From Dendrobium chrysotoxum (taxonomy: Eukaryota > Streptophyta > Magnoliopsida > Asparagales > Orchidaceae): 64,000 bases of DNA. The notes under the pieces were generated by a model, which searched no databases, was not told the DNA's origin, and worked only from the letters and a program-made list of their open reading frames with translations. Each line of letters starts with the position of its first letter. The first letter of the stretch is position 1. Shown piece after piece: positions 58,401 through 64,000 of this stretch. The stretch is taken from NCBI GenBank assembly GCA_019925795.1, contig CM034298.1:51796365-51860364 (forward strand), written 5' to 3'. The position numbers were made by a program, and so were the translations under genes.

Positions 58401-60299
58401 TCAGATTTGAATAATGGGGGATTAGGGTTTTGAAATTTGAATTTCAAGTAAGGGGAGGAAAAGGAAAAAATTCCTAAATGAGAGGATTAATTGAGGCTCT
58501 CAAGAAGGAAGGAATTTAGTGTGAGAGAGAGGAAGGGAGAGAGGGAGGGGCCGGCGGCATGCATGGGGATTGGGGGGCTTGGGGAAAGGAGTTAAGACTT
58601 GCCTAATTAATAATCACCAATTAGGAATAAATAATTTAAATCAGATCCAATTTGAATTTTAATTGGACTTGATTTAGGCAACTTTCCTAAAATACATCAT
58701 CTTAGTTAGGAAAGAATTTCAAATTCAAATTTATTTGAAATCTAAAATTAAACTTTCCTAGTTTAAGATTTGTCACATATGGAAGGAATTCAGGGTAGGA
58801 ATTTGAATTGTGGAGACTAGGAGAGGGGGATGTGGCCGGCAGCTAAGGTTAGGGTTAGAGGGCTTTGGCGGTTTGGAGGTGGGGAAGGATTGGCCGGCTG
58901 GACTTGGGAGGGGGGGTGGGGTTCGATTGAGTGAGGGAGAGGGTTGTGAAGGCCGGCGGCTTAAGGGAGAGAAGGAGGGGACAGGTGCTAGGCCGGCGGT
59001 TGGAGGGAGTTCGGTCGATGGTGGATGGGGAAGCAGGGGAGATAGAGAGGAGAAGGTAACCACGTGTCCGGATGCTTCCTGCAACTGGTGAGTGATCTGA
59101 TTCCCTCACCTAGAGATTTCAATCTCTCCAAGAACTCTCAAGCTCTCACAAACACATGAATGGCTGAAAATTTCATCATATTCTTCATTAACCTCAAAAG
59201 AGGAGAAGGTGACTTTTAAATAGCCTCATACAATGAAGAAAAATAAAAAAAGACCAACATGCCCTTGGGGCTTACAAATGACTTCCCTCAAGTGACGGTA
59301 TAAACGGAAAATGCAGAAATAAATCAAGTACATAAAATGTCTCAAAAATAAATCGGTGTGATCGTGGTCGTAGATCGTCGGCCACACCTCTGGAAGACTC
59401 TCGACCTTTCTCAAGAACGCACTTCACTAGTGTAAGTCATGGGAAAGATTATAAAAATCAAGTTGCAGCAACGAATGCAAATAACTATCAATCGTATGCC
59501 TCAGAAAATGTAGATAGTTGAATCAGGAGAAGATGAATACTTTTAAAGTTTTAAAATATTTATTGTCATTTTATTAAATTATGGAATCAACAAGTTACAA
59601 CTGCAACACAATACTCATCATTATCACACCATGAAACTTCTTCCATAATGCTAGCCTAACGATGAGAAAAAAGAGTCCCTTGTCAGAATTGAGGTTCATA
59701 GTACGCCTTTACACATTAAGAATATGCAACAATTTGATGCAAATGTGAAAACTGTGCTGTAATGTAGTAAGGGAAAACATAATGTTACCATATGTACGGT
59801 TTGCTATAACAACTCTTGCACCTTTTTCTTTAGCACCATAAGCAAGTGCTTTACCAGCACCACCAGCTCCTAAGACGACAAAAACTTTATCAGCCAGAGG
59901 AGAACCAGCTGAAACCTTCCCTGAAGAACCTGTTCAAAGGTCATAACAATATCTCACCTAATGTTAGATAGATCATATTTTCAAAACGATTTGCCACTTA
60001 TGTGTTAGACAACAGCTTCGAAGTAACAGATTATGGCAAACACCTTGTAGTGTTGTTTCAATAGCAGAAATTGCGCCAGTGTAGTCTGTGTTATAACCTA
60101 TTAATTTTCCATCTGATGGACGTTTTATCAATGTATTTACAGCCCCAATATACTGAAAAAGAAAATCAAGAACAAAAAAATACATGAGATGCAGATGCAT
60201 ATAGCAAGCTTTCTGATAGTTCTTGCAGAGCTTACCTTAGCAATTGGATCAACTTCATCAGAACATGCAAGGGCAGCTTCCTTATGAGGCATCGTAACA
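49432..60299 (-). CDS. Bifunctional 3-dehydroquinate dehydratase/shikimate dehydrogenase, 3' part (six exons)
   Basis: Shikimate pathway enzyme, plastid in plants: the C-terminal domain reduces 3-dehydroshikimate to shikimate with NADPH. Six minus-strand exons join with GT-AG introns and matched phases (60299-60236, 60152-60044, 59929-59789, 51090-50942, 49726-49564, 49475-49432; 670 bp), ending in TAA. The joined piece keeps VTMPHKE with the catalytic Lys, IGAVNT, GYNTD with the catalytic Asp, the NADP loop GAGGAGKALAYGAKEKGA, ANRTYERAKELA, NTTSIG and the C-terminal FDAIYNP, EMFIRQAMGQFE, FTGLP. The Thr after Val is as in shikimate-type enzymes; quinate-type paralogues are reported to differ there. 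The dehydratase domain and the start of the SDH domain lie beyond 64000. One intron holds a whole Ty3 element. No frame break is seen, so I infer a functional gene. Confidence 0.93.
49564..49726 (-). CDS. DHQ-SDH exon E
   Basis: 163 bp, acceptor TTGCAG, donor GTAAAA. Encodes QALKSYALVFDAIYNPVVTR, then LLREAEELGVTIVTGMEMFI and RQAMGQFELFTGLP. These are conserved C-terminal blocks of the SDH domain (FD..Y.P..T.LL..A...G, G..M...QA..QFE.FTG). If unspliced, the frame would run on 16 codons into the intron. Confidence 0.95.
50942..51090 (-). CDS. DHQ-SDH exon D
   Basis: 149 bp, acceptor TGGTAG, donor GTTTGT. The phase fits exon C exactly (G + AG gives Glu). Encodes RAKELANLVGGQAISLADLE, NFHPEEGMILANTTSIGMHP and NIHDTPLSK. 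It lies about 1 kb from the nearer LTR of the nested element. Confidence 0.94.
51091..52140. other. DHQ-SDH intron, left of the nested element
   Basis: AT-rich intron DNA with no other gene I can support. At 51990-52190 a minus-strand ATG-led frame of 66 codons starts inside the neighbouring LTR and continues into the intron; see the findings. Confidence 0.6.
52141..53359 (-). mobile_element. 3' LTR of the nested Ty3 element
   Basis: Nearly identical to 58185-59402. Its right part (53299-53359) encodes the last residues of the element's polyprotein, so the coding frame runs into the LTR. Contains GGGAGAGAGG-rich stretches; long frames on both strands here (for example 52762-53178) are compositional. 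Confidence 0.88.
53299..53535 (-). pseudogene. Integrase C-terminal chromodomain of the nested Ty3 element
   Basis: 78 open codons ending in a stop. YLIRWRGKPESDDTWLEREE then LQRIDPDALEIYKRT matches the chromovirus chromodomain core (YL.KW.G.P.S..TW......L). The tail RPWRVYQRRGRRSTATIAPI lies in the LTR. Integrase C-terminal sequence continues to the right in other frames up to about 54230. Confidence 0.88.
54230..54952 (-). pseudogene. Integrase of the nested Ty3 element
   Basis: From the right: a zinc-binding region with GGLAGHFGHDKTIEAVE (54884-54663) and CHTCQ (near 54610-54625), then MDFVLGLPKTF and IYVIVDRFSKMAISYHV (54530-54297), the first catalytic Asp region, then, past a frameshift, the segment with the second Asp and LGTKLQFSKAFHPQTDGQ-type text at about 54240-54300. 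Stops and shifts break it. Confidence 0.85.
55002..55345 (-). pseudogene. RNase H of the nested Ty3 element
   Basis: MRLPDFSKVFEVTCDASEVG then IGGVLSQEGHPVAYFSEKLN and YVKEFCAVIQSLRY: the first catalytic Asp (CDAS) is intact and the Glu block reads Y.KEF. Downstream, FVIFSDHEALRYINSQKKL-like text at about 55060-55115 holds the second Asp. Frames are broken after 55139. Confidence 0.86.
55670..56150 (-). pseudogene. Reverse transcriptase of the nested Ty3 element
   Basis: MDELLHQGFIKESLSSYVVP, WRMCIDSRAINKITVKYHF, LFSKIDLKSGYHQIRIRPGD are RT blocks 1-3 with the first catalytic Asp. After one stop (about 55850) come AFKTKDGLYEWMVMPFGLSN and VVVYFDDILIYS with the catalytic Asp pair. Only one stop and little drift; this RT is much better kept than the related one at 5843-6103. 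Confidence 0.9.
56384..56755 (-). pseudogene. Aspartic protease region of the nested Ty3 element
   Basis: MDSGSCINVVSSSMVFKL holds the active site Asp-Ser-Gly; DVLIMGAGQIILGRPWLFDN is the conserved C-terminal segment (...D....GAG.I.LGRPWLFD...). It starts at an internal Met and is preceded by stops. Confidence 0.86.
56954..58063 (-). pseudogene. gag of the nested Ty3 element
   Basis: Starts MDPKQIHRTLDLLVG near 58063 and meets stops near 58019, 57812 and 57721. The open 247-codon piece 57697-56954 has WFAEMKLIGRASQFWSNLES, YLSPSYFPRLLDKWNRLTQR and the second helix region, then FRIGLHEDLRNELFAQNV, a proline- and serine-rich linker and a CCHC knuckle CFRCHGYGHISSQC with all four ligands. Gag would package the element RNA. 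Confidence 0.9.
58185..59402 (-). mobile_element. 5' LTR of the nested Ty3 element
   Basis: 1218 bp. Its match with the 3' LTR stops at 59402 (GACTCTC), immediately before intron DNA, without a TG terminus; either the LTR starts there or its edge has been lost. It contains a drifted copy of the polyprotein tail region. Confidence 0.86.
59403..59788. other. DHQ-SDH intron, right of the nested element
   Basis: AT-rich intron DNA leading to exon C. No other feature seen. Confidence 0.7.
59789..59929 (-). CDS. DHQ-SDH exon C
   Basis: 141 bp, acceptor GAACAG, donor GTAACA. Encodes SSGKVSAGSPLADKVFVVLG, then AGGAGKALAYGAKEKGARVV and IANRTY: the Rossmann fold with its glycine-rich NADP loop. The last G starts the Glu codon completed by exon D, 8.7 kb away across an intron holding a retrotransposon. 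Confidence 0.94.
60044..60152 (-). CDS. DHQ-SDH exon B
   Basis: 109 bp, acceptor TTTCAG, donor GTGTTT. Encodes YIGAVNTLIKRPSDGKLIGY, then NTDYTGAISAIETTLQ, with the substrate-binding Asp in GYNTD. The last G begins a codon shared with exon C. A Tyr precedes IGAVNT where Ser is usual. Confidence 0.93.
60236..60299 (-). CDS. DHQ-SDH exon A (first seen in window)
   Basis: 64 bp, acceptor TTTCAG, donor GTAAGC. The first base finishes a split codon; then VTMPHKEAALACSDEVDPIA and K. Lys in MPHK is the proton-transfer Lys of shikimate dehydrogenases. The upstream intron extends beyond the window. Confidence 0.93.
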
Positions 60300-60548
60300 C
60301 TGAAACTCAGATAAAAGAAGTGTTAAAAGTCCAATAACTTCAATGAAAATATAGTACCTTGACAAAAACCCACCAAGCATTCTTATTATTATTATTTTGC
60401 CAACAACTGACTTCCTAACTCTAATTCCACTCAAATTTAAACTCCACCAAATATAGCTTTACTCTCCTAAGCACCTTAGGAGAGCCCCAGATCCACCAAT
60501 TGAATCACAACAATAATTTAAAGCCTACACAAGCATCATCACCATCGT
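60300..60548. other. DHQ-SDH upstream intron; possible truncated LTR
   Basis: Intron DNA left of a primer-binding site. If the plus-strand Ty3 fragment had an LTR, at most about 250 bp of it remain here. The phrase CCTAAGCACCTTAGGAG (60467-60483) has a near-perfect dyad. Confidence 0.5.
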
Positions 60549-61473
60549 TGGTATCAGGGCTTTAGAGATTGGTAGACAGCACTTGCATTGTAAGGTGGGA
60601 ACCAAGGAAATGAGAAGCTTCTAGAGGCTTTTGCAAATAGTGGGGTTGAATTCCTCAAGAGGTAATCTTTATAATTTTAGACTTTATTTACTTTATTAGT
60701 ATTTGATTTTCATTGCGATCACATGTGGTAGATAGCTTGTTTAATGCAAAATCTTTTAAACTATTGCATTGTTTCCAACAAGTTGTCTCACTAGAATTAA
60801 ACCTAGTCATCAACCTTGAACCTTTCAATCCTAATTGACTCGAGAGCATTTGTTCCACTTAAAGAAAATAAACCTTACCTTTGATTTCAATTAACATAGG
60901 AAAACTAATTTGAACAATTAAGGGTTTTGTCTTAAACTAGTTAGTTACTGTCTTTGTTGTTTCTACTTGTGAATTTACATTGTGTGAAGGCTCAAAAAAT
61001 ATTTATCAAAATCATTTACATTTCTTTTAATTAAATCAGCCAGTATTTTATATTTAAAATATTATAAAGTCTTTTTCAAATTATAACATTAAGCATTCAA
61101 TCATGCCTCCAAAATCTTCTACTCGCCAATAAGAGGATAGATGAATTAGAATTGCAAAACTGGCAAAATAATGAAAATTTTAAGAGCTCCAAGAGTTTAT
61201 AGTCAACCTAATCACCCAAGTTCAAAACCCAAGTGCTAGGATACAAACCCCACCATTAGAACCAAATCCTGTAAACACTGAAACAAATGGAGAAGACCTC
61301 ATGGAAAATCCTAAGGAGCACACTCATCCTAAAAGATAACTCTATAGGAACAACCATAGGAATCAAGAAACCTTGAAGCTATCAAGAAAGTTAATGTAAA
61401 TGCCACCACCTATAACTAAGTTCATGACCCAAACAAAATCTTTATTTGACTTACCCAAATGGATGAGTTCTTT
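60549..61473 (+). mobile_element. Ty3/gypsy leader and gag start, plus strand, decayed
   Basis: A primer-binding site TGGTATCAGGGCT (60549-60561), one base off the usual plant one, is followed by an AT-rich leader and a gag start MPPKSSTRQ at about 61103 that soon meets stops. The frame resumes as KWMDEFF at the edge of a hAT MITE. The minus-strand Ty3 element in the duplications has a related gag. The fragment lies in the upstream intron of DHQ-SDH, opposite to the gene. Confidence 0.75.
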
Positions 61474-62203
61474 TAGGACTGCAAACAAACCAAGCCGAGC
61501 CGAGCTTCGGTATGTTCGAGCTCAAGCTCGTTTGTCAAGACCGTGTTTGAGCTCGGCTCGATAAAGGCCGAGCCTTTTTGATACATGTTCGAGCTCGAGC
61601 TCGTTTAAAAATTCCATGTTCGAGCTCAGTTCGTGTTCATGTTTGAGCTTGACTTAATTTAGGCTTGATAAGCCTATTAACGAGCCCCTATTCAAGCTCA
61701 GTTTATTTTAGGCTTATCGAGCCTATTAAAAAAATTAAATTAAGTTTATTTTCTATTGGCTCGACTTGCCGACTCATCCGCCAGATCCTAAGGATTTCTT
61801 TGTTGGCCCGACACATCCACCAGCTTTCAAACGAAAGCCCAATATCTTTCATTATATAGAGCAAAATCAACTTCTCATTCACGGTGTGGTACTAAACGAA
61901 AAAAAAAAATTCTAATGCATGAGCGGGAGCGGCGAGCGAGAGCGGGACCAAACAGTGGACAGCGGATTCGAGAATTTAAAATTAAATTATTAAATATTTA
62001 AATTAGTAAAATTAATTTAATAATATTCGAGATTCTTAACGAGCTTGTTTGCGAGCTTTAAACAAACCTATTCGTGAACATAAACGAACCGAACGCCAAG
62101 TTGTTCAAGCTTGTTCGTTTACCTTATCAAACAAGCATGAACGAGCTGTTATCGAGCCAAGCCACGAGTAGCTCGTCGAATGCTTGCATCATTTGCAGTC
62201 CTA
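61474..62203. mobile_element. hAT MITE inserted in gag
   Basis: 730 bp with perfect 12-bp inverted ends TAGGACTGCAAA and an 8-bp target duplication AGTTCTTT (61466-61473 and 62204-62211). Subterminal DNA is rich in GAGCTCG and CGAGC words in both directions. No transposase. Removing the insert and one target copy brings the gag codons on either side back into register (MDEFF next to DWYKM). Confidence 0.9.
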
Positions 62204-63115
62204 AGTTCTTTGACTGGTACAAAATGATTGATTATCAAAAAACCACCTTGCTAAGACGAAGCTATACATATTTTCAACATCTATTAAACCAATGTATTAG
62301 TAAAGGAAGAAAGATTATGAAGATACCGACTTACCTGGGTTGAGATGAAAGAGATGCAAGGGGCTAAGTATTATCCAAGAAAACATGACAAGAAACGCCA
62401 TCAACAATTTATGACCCTTAGACAAGGAAGCATGCAAGTGGTAGAGTACATGAATATGTTTGAGGATTTGATTTTTATAATCAACTGACAAATCAAGAGT
62501 AATAATTAGCCAACAAATTCATTATTGGCCTTAGGAGTGAAATCAGATATAAGATAGAGTTAGACCCTCAAATCCTAAAAGATGCTTTTCATTATACTTT
62601 ACTCTAAGAGAAGCATAAAAAAGCAGCTTCATCAAGAGTAAGAGATCCAAACTCATCCTTTCAATCATCCCCTTGTTCCACCCAAAAGTTTACTACCAAA
62701 CCTGGAGCTACATCTTCTAGTGCCCAACTAGATAAAAGTCGCCTCTAAAATATCTTCAAAACCTAACGAGATAGTGTGCTTCAAGTGTCACAAGAAGGGG
62801 TTTATACAAATTCAGTGCAAAGCTAAAATTATGTTCCTAGATAAGACTGAAGAAGAAGTACAACGTGAGAGAGTTAATGATGGGGTGGTAGAAATCCATG
62901 ATGACAACCCTTTTTTTGATGAGGATATAGGTCGGCCTGTAGAAACCCAACTCAACACCATGAGGTGTATAACAGTAGATAGTACTAAATATTGGAGGAA
63001 TATTTTCTCCACCATTATTGAATATAGAGTTCATATAAGCTTAAGGTTAAACAAAGAGGATTTTGTAATCATCAAGTCCACTATGCACAAAACTGACAAG
63101 TCAGCGAGGGTTTAG
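62204..63115 (+). pseudogene. Ty3/gypsy gag, continuation after the hAT MITE
   Basis: DWYKMIDYQ opens the segment. Then, with frame changes, YYPRKHDKKRHQQFM, QVVEYMNMFEDLIF, LRSEIRYKIELDP and ILKDAFHYTLL (a stop follows) follow the gag plan of the fragment at 7525-8400. A CCHC knuckle at about 62777-62818 reads CFKCHKKGFIQIQC: the His ligand is Phe. After it comes an acidic region with EEEVQRERVNDGV, DDNPFFDED and WRNIFSTIIEYRV, as in the minus-strand copies, but no protease active site follows. Confidence 0.82.
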
Positions 63116-64000
63116 GTCACTGACATCTCCTCTTCATCAAACCTGCCAAAGCAAGAAGCAAAGGGAAGAAAGCACACAAATCACCTGACAAGTCAACGAG
63201 GACAAATCATACAATCCTTCGTCTAGTCTGCCGCACAAAGCACAGGACAGAAGGAACAAAATCTCAAATTTCAAATTAGATTCGCCACCAATAAATCCAT
63301 TAGCACAAAGCACAGGACTGATGATAATCCCAATTAGTTCAACAAGCTATTACAGTCGAACCAAAAGCAGTTGCAAACTTGACACTTGAGTTAAGACTCA
63401 GACGCATGTTTGCTCACAACGTCAACTATCAAACATTCAAAAAAGGTGAATTCGTCCTAGTGCTAAGAAGTGAAAACCTCAACGCGACATCTAACCAGAC
63501 ATTTGGAGATCAGTAGGGTCAACCTAGTTTGCAACAAACATGGTTTGCTCTAGATGCATACCATATTTGTTGGGAGGCATTTGTTAACCTCTATATATGT
63601 GTCATATTCAATCAAATGCACCAGAGGAGGCAACTAGTGGATAGGTAACACGTAATGAATGTTGAAGCACCTCGACTACTAATAAAAATCTCTCAAATTT
63701 CATCCAATTATAAAACAAACCGCATCGATGCGCTCAGGATACTAAATTTGCTAAAGAAGAATTGTTTGTGCACAACTCAATTGAAAATGACGACAAGTGT
63801 GATTTGTTAGTGAGCGCGATGCTAGCAAAAAATTACTCAAATGACCTCCAATCATCAAACGGACTGTGCCGATGCGATCAGAGCATTATATTTACCTAAG
63901 GAGGGATCCCTCGCAGTTGAGTTGAGTGAAGGCGGTTGAAATCGAGACTACGGACAAAATGTTACGTAGTGTTACTCGAACACCGTCCGTTCGCAAAATG
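63116..64000. other. Unassigned DNA with a two-unit 143-bp diverged repeat
   Basis: Two similar stretches start at about 63679 and 63822, sharing the words CTCAAAT, CCAAT, GATGCG and CTAA-A-GAGG in order (about 143 bp apart). They look like old tandem units of a retroelement or minisatellite. No DHQ-SDH exon is recognisable on the minus strand here. Confidence 0.5.

Larger units (their letters stand above)
52141..59402 (-). mobile_element. Chromodomain Ty3/gypsy element nested in the DHQ-SDH intron
   Basis: About 7.26 kb on the minus strand, the same orientation as the host gene. Long repeats (52141-53359 and 58185-59402) frame gag, protease, RT, RNase H, integrase and chromodomain in chromovirus order. 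The minus-strand LTR ends in CCA and is followed at the 5' LTR by TGGAAAAT, an unusual primer-binding site if it is one. The other LTR edges show no TG and I find no target-site duplication, so the outer ends are uncertain. Stops occur in gag, RT and integrase; inactive. Confidence 0.88.

Noticed and set aside
1..64000. tRNA, rRNA or other structural RNA genes
   Set aside because: No tRNA-like cloverleaf boxes or rRNA landmarks stood out; the tRNA-like words are retroelement primer-binding sites.

Overview
The window looks like AT-rich nuclear DNA of a flowering plant. The signs are a shikimate dehydrogenase gene of the plant bifunctional type with GT-AG introns, chromodomain Ty3/gypsy elements, a Sirevirus-like Ty1/copia element, a plant-type LINE and several MITEs. 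I cannot fix the species. The only host gene I can support is the 3' part of a DHQ-SDH gene (shikimate pathway) on the minus strand, with six exons between 49432 and 60299. Its upstream exons are not in the window. Nearly everything else is transposon-derived.

Layout. 1-8791 and 14969-23917 are a direct duplication of about 8.8-8.9 kb, nearly identical by eye. Each copy carries a hAT-like MITE, three short TTA-type MITEs and an old minus-strand Ty3/gypsy fragment. Between them lie a broken minus-strand Del/Tekay-like chromovirus (8792 to about 13560) and a plus-strand Ty3 integrase tail (about 13565-14520). 26938-34130 is a 5'-truncated LINE on the minus strand. It is split inside its reverse-transcriptase catalytic motif by a complete 5.2 kb copia element (27741-32943, TSD CAAAA) that has an open gag and no pol. 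34131-40559 is mostly unassigned old DNA with a TIR element (38458-39219), degenerate repeats and a GA microsatellite. 40560-48662 is a structurally complete but coding-dead Del/Tekay-like chromovirus (TSD TCGCA). Its 5' LTR holds four tandem copies of a 229-bp unit where the 3' LTR holds one.

49432-64000 is the DHQ-SDH gene region. A whole chromodomain Ty3 element (52141-59402) sits in the same orientation in one intron and makes it 8.7 kb long. The next intron upstream runs past the window edge and holds a plus-strand Ty3 gag fragment (from about 60549), itself interrupted by a 730-bp hAT MITE (61474-62203) with a clean 8-bp target-site duplication.

The observations I rate highest are: (1) the copia LTR has six pairs of 15-bp palindromes, each pair spaced exactly 21 bp start to start, and one LTR has lost one such period; (2) the large duplication has retrotransposon DNA at its junction, with a roughly 30-bp copy of gag sequence at the breakpoint; (3) the 229-bp array is expanded in only one LTR of the chromovirus; (4) the DHQ-SDH gene keeps clean splice sites and an open frame despite heavily invaded introns.
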